Origin: Muribaculum sp. An289
GTDB lineage: Bacteria > Bacteroidota > Bacteroidia > Bacteroidales > UBA932
Length of the DNA: 37,386 nt
Assembly (NCBI RefSeq): GCF_002159555.1
Contig: NZ_NFIV01000013.1
Location: 1-37,386 of the forward strand
Reading direction: 5' to 3'
Below the pieces are notes generated by a model. That model was not told where the DNA came from, did not search any database, and saw nothing but the letters and a program-made list of their open reading frames with translations. A program made the translations under genes and the position numbers. Shown here one piece after another: positions 25,171 through 33,971 of this stretch (the stretch's first letter is position 1; every line of letters starts with the position of its first letter).

Positions 25171-27273
25171 ATGGAAATGAAGGAATTGTTAGTAGAAGGC
25201 AAATCGAAACAGATATTCCAGAGCGGTGAACCGGACAAGATAATCGTGCATTACAAGGATACGGCTACCGCATACAATGAAATCAAGATAGCCAATATCG
25301 CGAATAAAGGCATAATCAACAATCAGATTTCCGCAATCATTTACGAGCAGCTGGAGGCGGCCGGAATCAGGACGCATTTCATAAGAACGCTCGGGAAGCG
25401 CGACCAGCTTTGCCGCAAAGTGGAAATCATCCCTGTGGAAGTGATTGTGAGGAACATCATCGCCGGTTCCATGTGCAAGAGGCTCGGCATACCCGAAGGA
25501 ACGAAACCTTTGAATACGATATACGACCTCTGTTACAAGAACAAGAATCTCGGGGACCCTCTGATTAACGACCACCAGGCCGTGGCCCTCGGACTCGTTA
25601 CCTATGATGAACTCGAATACATTTACGGGCAGACAAGGCGTATCGACGAAGTCCTGTCCGGGCTTTTTGCGAAGATACGCATCACGCTGGTGGATTTCAA
25701 GATAGAGTTCGGGCGTACTCCGGAGGGCGGGATAATCCTTGCCGACGAGATTTCTCCCGATTCATGCCGCCTCTGGGACATGGATACGGGCAAGAAACTC
25801 GACAAGGACCGTTTCCGCCGCGATATGGGAAAGGTGATAGAGGGATACAATGAGATTCTGTCCCGCCTGAAAGTCGAATATGCTCCCGATGACTGTGAGA
25901 TACATGAGGAATGCGGTGTTTTCGGCATCTATAACGTGAAGGATGCCGCACAGTTCGTCTATTACGGGCTGCATTCCCTTCAGCACAGGGGGCAGGAAGC
26001 CTGCGGAATCGTTACCGTGGACGGCGAAGGGAGGATGATGTGCAAGAAGGACGAGGGGCTTGTCGTGGAGGTGTTCAATCAGGACAACCTGTCCAGGCTC
26101 GAAGGCGACAAGGCCATAGGCCATGTGCGTTATTCAACTGCCGGGGGCGGGGGATATGACAATGTGCAGCCTTTCGTCTTCCATCACCATACGGGGGATT
26201 TCGCTGTTGCCCATAACGGGAACATAGTGAATTCTTCATTGCTGAGGAAGTATCTTGAAAAACAGGGGAGCCTCTTCCATTCCACTTCCGACAGCGAGAT
26301 AATAGCCCATCTCATAAAGAAGGAAACGAATTCGGAGGCCCGTATCGATGCCATCATGGATGCCCTGAACATGATCGAGGGCGGTTTCGCTTTCGTCATA
26401 CTGACCCGCAACAGGCTTTATGCCTGCCGTGACAAGTACGGGCTCCGTCCGCTTTCGATTGCACGGTTGGGCGACGGCTATGTCGTAAGCAGCGAAACCT
26501 GCGCTTTCGATATAATAGGGGCCGAATATATAAGGGATGTGGAACCGGGCGAGATTATCTGCATCGATGACAAAGGCATCCGCTCGAACCATTTTTCAAC
26601 ATTCAAGCGCCATAAGATGTGCGCCATGGAGTATATCTATTTCGCCCGTCCGGACAGTACCATAGAGGGCTGCAACGTACATGCCTTCAGGAAGGAGTCG
26701 GGCAGGATTCTATATGCCGAGGCTCCGGCAGAGGCCGACATAGTGGTGGGCGTGCCGGATTCAAGCCTCAGTGCGGCAATCGGTTACAGCGAGGCGAGCG
26801 GCATCCCGTACGAGATGGGGCTGATAAAGAACAGATATATAGGCAGGACGTTCATCCAGCCGTCCCAGGAGTTGAGGGAAAACGGCGTAAGGCTGAAACT
26901 GTCTTCCCTGAAGGATATAGTGAAAGGAAAACGTGTCGTGCTTATCGACGATTCGATAGTCAGGGGCACGACCTCGAAACGCATAGTGAGGCTGCTGAAG
27001 GATTCGGGAGCCGCAGCCGTACATGTGAGGATTGCCAGCCCGGTATATGCCTACCCTTGTTTTTACGGAGTGGATACGAGTAAGAGGAGGGAACTGATAG
27101 GGGCGAGCCATACCGTGGAGGAGATTAGGAAAATCATCGGAGCGGATTCGCTTGCCTATCTGTCTACCAAAGGGCTCCTTGAAGCGGGGCGCCGCAGCGA
27201 CCTTTGTATGGCATGTTTCGACGGGCTTTATCCTACCGAGCTGTACGACAATGCCGTAGAACTCGAAATTTGA
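25171..27273 (+). CDS. purC-purF: PurC-PurF fusion: SAICAR synthetase joined to amidophosphoribosyltransferase
   Basis: A 700-residue two-domain protein. Residues 1-235 are a complete small-type PurC (VEGKSKQIFQSGE, RNIIAGSMCKRLG, LVDFKIEFGRTPEG, LADEISPDSCRLWDMDTG). A linker of about 12 residues (EYAPDDCEIHEE) leads to PurF from C248 to the end (ECGVFGIYN, SLQHRGQEACGI, GHVRYST, VAHNGNI; PRPP site VVLIDDSIVRGTTSKRI). PurF is an Ntn hydrolase whose cysteine must be N-terminal, usually after removal of a short propeptide. Here that propeptide would be all of PurC, so cleavage before C248 may release two enzymes, or the fusion may be active another way. PurF catalyses the first step of the pathway and PurC a later one. 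There is no frameshift or stop at the junction. Confidence 0.9.
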   Translation: MEMKELLVEGKSKQIFQSGEPDKIIVHYKDTATAYNEIKIANIANKGIINNQISAIIYEQLEAAGIRTHFIRTLGKRDQLCRKVEIIPVEVIVRNIIAGSMCKRLGIPEGTKPLNTIYDLCYKNKNLGDPLINDHQAVALGLVTYDELEYIYGQTRRIDEVLSGLFAKIRITLVDFKIEFGRTPEGGIILADEISPDSCRLWDMDTGKKLDKDRFRRDMGKVIEGYNEILSRLKVEYAPDDCEIHEECGVFGIYNVKDAAQFVYYGLHSLQHRGQEACGIVTVDGEGRMMCKKDEGLVVEVFNQDNLSRLEGDKAIGHVRYSTAGGGGYDNVQPFVFHHHTGDFAVAHNGNIVNSSLLRKYLEKQGSLFHSTSDSEIIAHLIKKETNSEARIDAIMDALNMIEGGFAFVILTRNRLYACRDKYGLRPLSIARLGDGYVVSSETCAFDIIGAEYIRDVEPGEIICIDDKGIRSNHFSTFKRHKMCAMEYIYFARPDSTIEGCNVHAFRKESGRILYAEAPAEADIVVGVPDSSLSAAIGYSEASGIPYEMGLIKNRYIGRTFIQPSQELRENGVRLKLSSLKDIVKGKRVVLIDDSIVRGTTSKRIVRLLKDSGAAAVHVRIASPVYAYPCFYGVDTSKRRELIGASHTVEEIRKIIGADSLAYLSTKGLLEAGRRSDLCMACFDGLYPTELYDNAVELEI

Positions 27274-27303
27274 TTTTGTGCAATTATAAAATTAGATACG
27301 ATT

Positions 27304-28371
27304 ATGGCCGAAGTATATGAAAAAGCCGGTGTTAACCTTGAAGCCGGATATGAAGTGGTACGCCGCATAAAAAGTCACGTCAAAAGTACGGCGAGGCCGG
27401 GAATGATGGGCGGCATAGGCTCTTTCGGGGGCATGTTCGACCTTTCGTCCCTCGGTTTCAAGGAACCGGTGCTCGTGAGCGGGACCGACGGCGTGGGTAC
27501 CAAGCTGAAACTCGCATTCGAAATGGACATGCATGATACCATAGGCATAGATGCCGTGGCGATGTGCGTGAACGATGTTCTTGCCCAGGGTGCGGAGCCC
27601 CTGTTTTTCCTTGATTATGTGGCTGTAGGGCACAATGTCCCGGAGAAAGTCGAGGCCATAGTCGCCGGTGTCGCCGAAGGCTGCCGTCAGGCAGGCTGCG
27701 CCCTGATAGGAGGGGAGACGGCCGAGATGCCGGGAATGTACGGGAACGGCGAATACGACATAGCCGGTTTTACCTGCGGAGTCGTGGAAAAATCCAGGCT
27801 GATTGACGGGAGCAAGGTCTCTGCCGGAGACGTGCTCATAGGCGTGGCATCTACAGGGGTGCATTCCAATGGTTTCAGCCTTGTCAGGAAAATAATTGCC
27901 GATAACGGCATAGCTCTCGGCTCGCCTTTCGGGGACAGCGGAAAGACTGTCGGCGAAGTGCTTCTTACCCCTACGAAGATATACGTGAAGCCCGTGCTCG
28001 ACCTGCTCTCGAAAGTGGACGTGCATGGAATCAGCCATATAACCGGAGGCGGTTTCGATGAAAACATACCGCGTATCCTCAAGCCTGGGCAGGCCGTCGA
28101 AATAGAAGAGGGCAGTTGGAAAATACTCCCAGTGTTCGAGGCTCTCGAAAAATGGGGAAAGATTCCTCACCGGGAGATGTACAATGTCTTCAACATGGGC
28201 ATAGGCCTTGTTGTCGCTCTGGCTGCCGAAGATGCTGAAAGGGCTCTCGGAATACTCGCTTCCCATTCGCTTGAGGCTTCCGTTATCGGAAAGGTGGTCG
28301 AGCGCGGACATGCTCCGAAAAACGGCAGCGAAGTCACCGACGGTGCGAGCGGCGTTTATATTAAAATGTAA
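27304..28371 (+). CDS. purM: Phosphoribosylformylglycinamidine cyclo-ligase (AIR synthetase)
   Basis: A 355-residue enzyme that closes the imidazole ring of FGAM to AIR using ATP. It has the AIRS fold: [72 protein letters not shown]-type [15 protein letters not shown] and [16 protein letters not shown]. Length is normal for the family. It lies 30 nt after the fusion gene and 34 nt before purN. Confidence 0.95.
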   Translation: MAEVYEKAGVNLEAGYEVVRRIKSHVKSTARPGMMGGIGSFGGMFDLSSLGFKEPVLVSGTDGVGTKLKLAFEMDMHDTIGIDAVAMCVNDVLAQGAEPLFFLDYVAVGHNVPEKVEAIVAGVAEGCRQAGCALIGGETAEMPGMYGNGEYDIAGFTCGVVEKSRLIDGSKVSAGDVLIGVASTGVHSNGFSLVRKIIADNGIALGSPFGDSGKTVGEVLLTPTKIYVKPVLDLLSKVDVHGISHITGGGFDENIPRILKPGQAVEIEEGSWKILPVFEALEKWGKIPHREMYNVFNMGIGLVVALAAEDAERALGILASHSLEASVIGKVVERGHAPKNGSEVTDGASGVYIKM

Positions 28372-28405
28372 TTTTTTCGTATAAGATATAAGGTTTTACT
28401 GCCCT

Positions 28406-28990
28406 ATGAAGCATAAGATAGCCGTTTTCGCAAGCGGGAGCGGGACGAATTTCGAAGCAATAGCCAATGCGTGTGCGGAAGGTTCGCTCGATGCGGACAT
28501 CGTGCTGTTGGTGTGCGACAACCCTTCGGCTGCGGTCATCGGCAGGGCGGAGCGTTTCGGAATCAGGACTTTCGTTTTTTCTCCCAAATCTTACGCTTCC
28601 AAAGAAGCCTTTGAAACGGAGATAACGGGGCTTCTGGATTCGCTCGGTGTGGAGATGGTTGCCCTTGCCGGTTATATGAGGATAGTCGGCAGGGTTCTTA
28701 TGGAAGCATACGGGGGAAGGATTCTGAACATACACCCGGCGTTGCTTCCGGCTTTCAAGGGGGCCCATGCGATCCGGGATTCATTTGCATTCGGTGTCAA
28801 GGTTTTCGGGGTCACGGTGCATTATATCGATGAAACCGTGGACGGGGGAACGATTGTCGCCCAACGCGCTTTCGAGTATTATGGAGACGATGTGGACGAG
28901 GTGGAGCGCAGGATACACGAAATCGAGCACCGGCTTTATCCCGAAGCGCTGCAATGCGAGTTGAAAAAACTGGAAATTGTTGAAAAATAA
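28406..28990 (+). CDS. purN: Phosphoribosylglycinamide formyltransferase (PurN)
   Basis: A 194-residue transferase that uses 10-formyl-THF to formylate GAR. Motifs are VFASGSGTNFEAIA, the catalytic N/H region ILNIHPALLPAFKGAHAI, and HYIDETVDGGTIVAQ with the catalytic Asp. Its cofactor depends on folD, which lies about 6 kb downstream in a separate unit. The next gene, purH, follows after 39 nt. Confidence 0.95.
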   Translation: MKHKIAVFASGSGTNFEAIANACAEGSLDADIVLLVCDNPSAAVIGRAERFGIRTFVFSPKSYASKEAFETEITGLLDSLGVEMVALAGYMRIVGRVLMEAYGGRILNIHPALLPAFKGAHAIRDSFAFGVKVFGVTVHYIDETVDGGTIVAQRAFEYYGDDVDEVERRIHEIEHRLYPEALQCELKKLEIVEK

Positions 28991-29029
28991 AGATTTTTAT
29001 AAAAATTTTCTTAAAAACAAGGAAGGATT

Positions 29030-30565
29030 ATGGCAAAAAGAGCCTTGATCAGCGTAAGCGACAAGAGCGGCGTGGTTGATTTCGCCGCTTCATTGATAAA
29101 GGCCGGTTGGGAGGTGATAGCCACCGGAGGAACGATGAAACTGCTCCGTGACAGCGGACTCGACATAACGAATATCAGCGATGTGACCGGTTTTCCCGAA
29201 ATATGCGACGGGAGGGTAAAGACCCTTCATCCGAACATACACGGGGGGATTTTGGCCCGCAGGGATATGCGCAGCCATGTAAAGGAGCTGAAGATAAATG
29301 CGATAGAGTATATAGACCTTGTATGTGTCAATCTGTATCCTTTCCGCGAGACGATTGCCAGGGAAGGTGTGATAATGGACGAGGCGATTGAAAATATCGA
29401 TATCGGAGGTCCTTCGATGCTCAGGAGCGCTGCAAAGAACTGGAAATTCGTCACTGTAGTCTGCGATTCGGCCGATTATCCTGTGGTTCTGGATGAGATA
29501 GGACGTTTCGGGGATACGCTTCCGGAAACCCGTCTGAAGCTGTCAGCAAAGGCGTATACCCACACGGCGGAATACGATTCGTGCATAGCCTCCTATATGA
29601 GGAAGCAGGCCGGGCTGAACGAGAAACTTTTCCTTGAATATGACCTTAAACAGGAGCTGAGATACGGCGAAAATCCTCACCAGAAGGCGAAATTCTATGT
29701 GTCTTCCGACAAATGCCCTTATTCGTTGGCTACGGCTGAGCAGCTTAACGGAAAGGAACTTTCGTATAACAATATCCAGGATGCGAATGCGGCCTTGCAG
29801 ATTGTCCGTGAGTTCGGCGAGCCGTTCTGCGTGGGTGTCAAGCACATGAATCCTTGCGGTGCCGCCGTGGGGACGGATGCCCTCGATGCATGGCGCAAAT
29901 GCTATGCTGCCGACAGTGTGAGCATTTTCGGAGGAATCGTGGCCCTGAACAGGGAAATCGACGAGGCGCTTGCCGCTGAGCTGAAACCAGTGTTCCTTGA
30001 AATCATAATGGCCCCTTCGTTTACCGACGGGGCGCTGGAAATCCTCCGTGCCAAGAAAAACGTCCGTCTGCTCAAGGTCGATATGTCTTCTGCCGACAGG
30101 CCTGTGATGCAGTATGTTTCAGTGCGCGGCGGGCTGTTGGCACAGGATGCGGATTCCGGTGAGGAAAAACTTTCCAAGTCCATGACGGTGACCAAGAAAC
30201 AGCCTTCGGACAAGATGATGTCGGATCTTGAGTTTGCGTGGAAGATAGTAAAACATGTCAAGTCCAATGCGATAGTCGTCGTGAAGGACGGGGTGACTGC
30301 CGGAGTGGGGGCCGGACAGATGAACCGTATCGGCTCGGCGGAGATAGCCTTGAAGGAAGCGGCTGCAAAGGGCCTGAAGGAAGGTCTCGTGATGGCTTCC
30401 GACGGCTTCTTCCCGTTCGATGATTGCGTGACCCTTGCGGCCGGAAGCGGAGTGGATGCCATAGTGCAGCCTGGCGGAAGTGTCAGGGACAACGATTCGG
30501 TCGTCAAGGCCGATGAAGCCGGAATAGCCATGCTGTTTACCGGGACAAGACATTTCAAACACTGA
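29030..30565 (+). CDS. purH: Bifunctional AICAR transformylase / IMP cyclohydrolase
   Basis: A 511-residue enzyme for the last two steps to IMP. The N-terminal MGS-like cyclohydrolase domain is marked by ALISVSDKSGVVDFA, VIATGGTMKLLRD and RVKTLHPNIHGGILARRD. The C-terminal transformylase domain has ELSYNNIQDANAALQ, KHMNPCGAAVG, SIFGGIVALNREID and ASDGFFPFDD. Length is normal. The stop codon lies in a 17-bp tandem duplication (30553-30586), and purD begins 23 nt later. Confidence 0.95.
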   Translation: MAKRALISVSDKSGVVDFAASLIKAGWEVIATGGTMKLLRDSGLDITNISDVTGFPEICDGRVKTLHPNIHGGILARRDMRSHVKELKINAIEYIDLVCVNLYPFRETIAREGVIMDEAIENIDIGGPSMLRSAAKNWKFVTVVCDSADYPVVLDEIGRFGDTLPETRLKLSAKAYTHTAEYDSCIASYMRKQAGLNEKLFLEYDLKQELRYGENPHQKAKFYVSSDKCPYSLATAEQLNGKELSYNNIQDANAALQIVREFGEPFCVGVKHMNPCGAAVGTDALDAWRKCYAADSVSIFGGIVALNREIDEALAAELKPVFLEIIMAPSFTDGALEILRAKKNVRLLKVDMSSADRPVMQYVSVRGGLLAQDADSGEEKLSKSMTVTKKQPSDKMMSDLEFAWKIVKHVKSNAIVVVKDGVTAGVGAGQMNRIGSAEIALKEAAAKGLKEGLVMASDGFFPFDDCVTLAAGSGVDAIVQPGGSVRDNDSVVKADEAGIAMLFTGTRHFKH

Positions 30566-30586
30566 TAGGTTTCAAACGCTGATAGG
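30553..30586 (+). repeat. 17-bp tandem duplication at the end of purH
   Basis: TTTCAAACACTGATAGG (30553-30569) is followed directly by TTTCAAACGCTGATAGG (30570-30586), one mismatch. The first unit holds the purH stop; the second repeats it out in the spacer before purD. It looks like a recent slippage duplication. Confidence 0.85.
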
Positions 30587-30588
30587 AT

Positions 30589-32106
30589 ATGGAAATCATA
30601 AACCATTTTTTACACCAGGGCCCGGACGGAAGGGCGGCCGAGTATTCCAAAATTGTCAGAGGGGTCAATGTGGAATTGCCACAGGCCGCCACTGTGCTCG
30701 TAGTCGGTGGCGGGGGCCGTTGCCATGCCATAGTGGATGCGCTTTCGCGCAGTCCGAAAGTGGCCAGGATATTCTGCGCTCCCGGAAATGCCGGCATTGC
30801 TTCCCAGGCCGAATGCGTGCCTATAAAGGACAATGACGTAGAGGCTTTGAAGGCTTTTGCTGTAGACAATGGTGTTGATCTTACTGTAGTAGGGCCGGAA
30901 GCGGCCCTTGCGGCCGGTATCGCCGACAGTTTTGCCGAGGCCGGGCTGCGCATTTTCGCTCCTTCGAAGGCCGCAACGGCCATAGAGTCGAGCAAGGAGT
31001 TTGCGAAAAAACTTATGGAGAAATACGGGATTCCGACTGCATCCTACCGTTCCTTTATCGACTATGGCAGCGCCGTGGAATATGTCAGGGGGCATTCTTA
31101 TCCTGTCGTGTTGAAATATGACGGTCTCGCGGCCGGCAAAGGGGTGGTGATAGCCTCGTGTTTCGATGAGGCCTGTGCCGCACTGAAGGATATGCTTGAC
31201 GACAATGTCTATGGCGGGGATTCCAAGGTTGTTATCGAGGAATTTTTGGAAGGTCCCGAATTTTCCTTCCTTTGTTTCGTGGACGGCGAGAGGGTTTATC
31301 CGATGTTGCTTTCACAGGATCACAAACGCGCTTACGATGGGGATGAAGGTCCCAATACGGGAGGAATGGGCGCCTATACGGGGCTTCCTTTCGTGACTGA
31401 GGCGGACAGGGATTTTGCCCTGCATTCGATAATGGAACCGGTTGCGAAAGCCATGGTTGCCGAGGGCAGGCCTTTCAAGGGCGTGCTTTACGGCGGGCTG
31501 ATGAAATGCCGCGACGGTATCAAGGTGATAGAATTCAATGCACGTTTCGGCGATCCGGAAACGGAAGTGGTGCTTCCGCGGCTGAGGAGCGATATTTACG
31601 ATATCTTCTCCGCTGTGGCCGACGGGAGGGACCTTCACACGGTTTCCGGTTTCGAGAATGGGATACAGTGGAGCGATGAGCCTACAATCGGTGTCGTAAT
31701 GGCTTCGAAAGGCTATCCTGCACACTACGAAAAAGGCTTTGAAATCAAAGGCCTGGAGCGCTTTGCCGATGCTGCTGATGCTGCTGGTTCGGCAGGCGTT
31801 GCCGGCTCGGCTGGGGCTGCTGTGGCCGGTGCTGTCGGGGCAGGCAATGTTGTCCTTTCCGGAGCAACGGATGTTGCCGGGGCAGGGAACTTTGACGGGG
31901 TCAGGGTTTACCACATGGGAACTTCGTTCTCGGACGGACATTACCGCACTGCCGGAGGCCGGGTGCTCATCGTTGTAGCTTCCGCACCGTCGTTGAGTGA
32001 AGCCCGCGACAAGGCATATAGGGCTGTTTCCCAAATCGATTGTCCTAACCTGTTTTACCGCAAGGACATCGGGCACTGGGCTCTTTCCGGAGCCGGTAAC
32101 GGCTGA
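30589..32106 (+). CDS. purD: Phosphoribosylamine-glycine ligase (GAR synthetase) with extra segments
   Basis: A 505-residue ATP-grasp enzyme that joins glycine to phosphoribosylamine; usual length is about 420-430. Extra length is in two places. First, about 35 residues precede the Rossmann start VLVVGGGGRCHA (the family normally has GREHA, so C45 replaces the Glu). Second, an Ala/Gly/Val-rich low-complexity insert occupies about residues 393-437 (FADAADAAGSAGVAGSAGAA and on), between GFEIKGLE and VRVYHMGTSF. The ATP-grasp core is intact: VVLKYDGLAAGKGVVIA, EFLEGPEFSFLCFVDG, GPNTGGMGAYTG, EFNARFGDPETEV. It is the last gene of the purine operon, before a hairpin terminator. An alternative GTG start inside the extension cannot be excluded. 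Confidence 0.92.
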   Translation: MEIINHFLHQGPDGRAAEYSKIVRGVNVELPQAATVLVVGGGGRCHAIVDALSRSPKVARIFCAPGNAGIASQAECVPIKDNDVEALKAFAVDNGVDLTVVGPEAALAAGIADSFAEAGLRIFAPSKAATAIESSKEFAKKLMEKYGIPTASYRSFIDYGSAVEYVRGHSYPVVLKYDGLAAGKGVVIASCFDEACAALKDMLDDNVYGGDSKVVIEEFLEGPEFSFLCFVDGERVYPMLLSQDHKRAYDGDEGPNTGGMGAYTGLPFVTEADRDFALHSIMEPVAKAMVAEGRPFKGVLYGGLMKCRDGIKVIEFNARFGDPETEVVLPRLRSDIYDIFSAVADGRDLHTVSGFENGIQWSDEPTIGVVMASKGYPAHYEKGFEIKGLERFADAADAAGSAGVAGSAGAAVAGAVGAGNVVLSGATDVAGAGNFDGVRVYHMGTSFSDGHYRTAGGRVLIVVASAPSLSEARDKAYRAVSQIDCPNLFYRKDIGHWALSGAGNG

Positions 32107-32154
32107 CTGCCGATGGGCTGACAAGCACAGTTTCATTATATTATGATTTTTCAG

Positions 32155-32183
32155 AAAGGGCCGTCCGTCAAGGGCGGCCTTTT
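32155..32183 (+). terminator. Rho-independent terminator of the purine operon
   Basis: AAAGGGCCGTCC pairs with GGGCGGCCTTT around a GTCAA loop, with one bulged base and one G-U pair, followed by TTTTC. It sits 49 nt after the purD stop. Confidence 0.8.
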
Positions 32184-32245
32184 CATTATGTTGTCTGCCT
32201 TTACATTGTCGAATCGGTTACGATACAGGAATCCTGTGTGTCTTC

Positions 32246-32397
32246 CGTTTAAAACGTTGGTTTTCAGCGGTAAATATAAACAATAATTTTGTCATTCCGC
32301 CAGGATCCGATAAAAATTGATTATAAAAGAATTAGAATTTTCCCTCTGGAGGACGGCGTGTCCGGAAAACATTCAAGAAAAAACCAACGTTTAAAAC
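32246..32397. repeat. 152-bp inverted-repeat structure upstream of the exported-protein pair
   Basis: CGTTTAAAACGTTGGTTTT (32246-32264) is mirrored by AAAAACCAACGTTTAAAAC (32379-32397); the 13-nt core AAAACCAACGTTT is exact in reverse complement. The arms flank a -7-like box (32284-32291) and most of the leader of the gene at 32407. Possible readings are paired operator sites, a very long leader hairpin, or a small MITE-like element with terminal repeats; no clear target duplication is seen. This and the purine terminator are all that I see in the 300-bp gap 32107-32406. Confidence 0.6.
32284..32291 (+). promoter_or_regulatory. -7 box upstream of the exported-protein pair
   Basis: TAATTTTG fits TAnnTTTG; TTTT (32261-32264) lies 19 nt upstream in the -33 position, inside the left arm of the inverted repeat. 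Transcription from here would give a leader of about 110 nt. Confidence 0.5.
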
Positions 32398-32406
32398 AGA
32401 ATCGGT

Positions 32407-32961
32407 ATGAGACAGTTTAAATTCAACGCATTCATGGCATTTGCCCTTTGTCTGCTTCTGTGTCCGTTTCATGAAGCGGATGCGCAAAGCAGCCTTATTC
32501 CCACCACCGCGATAAGCAATATGCCGGCTGTCGGCATTAAGGACATGCGGCTGGACAGGGATGATTTTACGATTTTAAAGTCCGTATCCGCCACGGCGAC
32601 GGTCAATTCCGACAACAGGAGGTCGAGAAGGACGATTACCGAGGAGAACGGTGAGTTCAAATTGGTTTATGATATCATAAAATATAACGGCAGCAGGTAT
32701 CTGGAGTATGAAACATGTGAAGGGGTAGTCCGTTTGGGCTATTTGGGAAATTCCAACATATACAGTTCGGATTCGAATTATATCCCAGCCGAAGAAATCG
32801 TAAGGCGCCTGGCTTTGTACCGCCTGATAAGCCTGGCCAAGGAATACGGGGCGGATGCGCTTTTCGAGCCTACGATTACTACGATGGCTTCTTCCAAGGG
32901 CAAGACCATAAGCTACACTACCGAGGCTTCGGCAAAACTGATTAAACTTATAAACGATTAA
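32407..32961 (+). CDS. Exported protein of unknown function
   Basis: A 184-residue protein with a signal peptide (FMAFALCLLLCPFHEADAQ, cut likely before SSLIP). I do not recognise a domain. The mature part has an Arg-rich patch (NSDNRRSRRTITEEN) and a C-terminal segment (RRLALYRLISLAKEYGADALFEPTITTM) that resembles proteins where a helix precedes a beta strand carrying a conserved ADALFEP-type motif, as in small exported Bacteroidetes proteins. It lies 4 nt before the lipoprotein gene at 32966, so the two are co-translated and probably work together. Confidence 0.75.
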   Translation: MRQFKFNAFMAFALCLLLCPFHEADAQSSLIPTTAISNMPAVGIKDMRLDRDDFTILKSVSATATVNSDNRRSRRTITEENGEFKLVYDIIKYNGSRYLEYETCEGVVRLGYLGNSNIYSSDSNYIPAEEIVRRLALYRLISLAKEYGADALFEPTITTMASSKGKTISYTTEASAKLIKLIND

Positions 32962-32965
32962 GAAT

Positions 32966-33919
32966 ATGAAACATTTTTCCTTATTTGCTCTATGTCTGCT
33001 TCTGCTGGCCGGTTGCGGCTCGTCCAGAAATGTAGTAACGACACCCCAGTCATATACTATCCCGCTGAACCTCGGTGTTTTGCCACCGTCGGACATTTAC
33101 ATAAACATGGATTACGGCGTAAGGCTCAATATTCAGGACAAGAGGCCGCAAACCATGGTTCTGAACAAGTATGATGTGAACTTCGGGCAGGCAAGGCCGC
33201 AGGTCAGCACCTATCCCGATATCAAGTCGTTCGTCTCCGAAAGCATGAGGAAGTACATGCAGACCATGGGGTTCGACATTGATGCCGACATCAACACTGA
33301 CTATTTGCTTCAGATTGAGATAACCCAGTATCAGATAAGCTATCTGTCGGGCATGGGATGGATGGGAACCGTATGCTTTGACATGTTGGTGTATGATGAA
33401 AGCCGGAATCTCGTGTATCCGCGCACTGCCGTAACCGGAAGGGCTTCATTATCGGGCAGTCCTGTCGATTTTGCAATTGCGGCGAATGCATTGAACGCCG
33501 CTTACGGGGAGGCTTTGGAAAATATCGATTGGGACAGGGTCGCATATTTTCTAAGAAGGGCCGACTCGCCTTCGGGAGAGAAAAACAAGCAAGTGACCGG
33601 AAGCGGGGATACGGCATTGGAACATACCATAATCCGTTGGTTCATAGATTCTTCTCCTAAAGGAGCGGATGTCAACTGGCGCGTTGTTTCATCTACACCG
33701 GACGTAAAAAACACCAATCAGAATTATCTCGGCACTACTCCTTATGAAAGTACGGAGTCTTTCGATATAAAAGGTCTGACTTTCAATAATTCCGGAGATG
33801 TCCAGATCGAGATTTCGTGCGAAAAGGCCGGTTACCTGACCCAGAAAAAGAGGTTCAACCTCAGGCAGGCAATCGAGCAGAAGGAAATTTCGACAAAATT
33901 CAATCTGGTAGAGGAATAG
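32966..33919 (+). CDS. Lipoprotein with a PEGA-like C-terminal domain
   Basis: A 317-residue protein with a lipobox LLLAGC (Cys about residue 17). Residues 25-200 resemble envelope lipoproteins of the YajG or auxiliary type (GVRLNIQDKRP, then FDIDADINTDYLLQIEITQY), a weak similarity. The end of the protein (about 225-315: WRVVSSTPDVKNTNQNYLGT, then IEISCEKAGYLTQKKRFNL) looks like a PEGA-type surface beta domain. It shares a transcript with the preceding gene and ends at a strong hairpin. The function is unknown; attachment to the outer membrane or cell wall is an inference. Confidence 0.7.
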   Translation: MKHFSLFALCLLLLAGCGSSRNVVTTPQSYTIPLNLGVLPPSDIYINMDYGVRLNIQDKRPQTMVLNKYDVNFGQARPQVSTYPDIKSFVSESMRKYMQTMGFDIDADINTDYLLQIEITQYQISYLSGMGWMGTVCFDMLVYDESRNLVYPRTAVTGRASLSGSPVDFAIAANALNAAYGEALENIDWDRVAYFLRRADSPSGEKNKQVTGSGDTALEHTIIRWFIDSSPKGADVNWRVVSSTPDVKNTNQNYLGTTPYESTESFDIKGLTFNNSGDVQIEISCEKAGYLTQKKRFNLRQAIEQKEISTKFNLVEE

Positions 33920-33962
33920 AAGCTGCCCGTCCGGCAAACTTTTTCAGGACGGGACAGCTTTT
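33920..33962. terminator. Bidirectional terminator between convergent genes
   Basis: AAGCTGCCCGTCC (33920-33932) pairs with GGACGGGACAGCTT (33947-33960), with one bulge, around a 14-nt loop and followed by T residues. It separates the lipoprotein gene from the flavodoxin gene, whose stop is 10 nt beyond. Confidence 0.85.
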
Positions 33963-33971
33963 GTCAGCCTT

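Noticed and set aside
27292-28311. 339-codon minus-strand frame over purM
   Set aside because: It is a shadow of purM with a His- and Arg-rich composition and no motifs.
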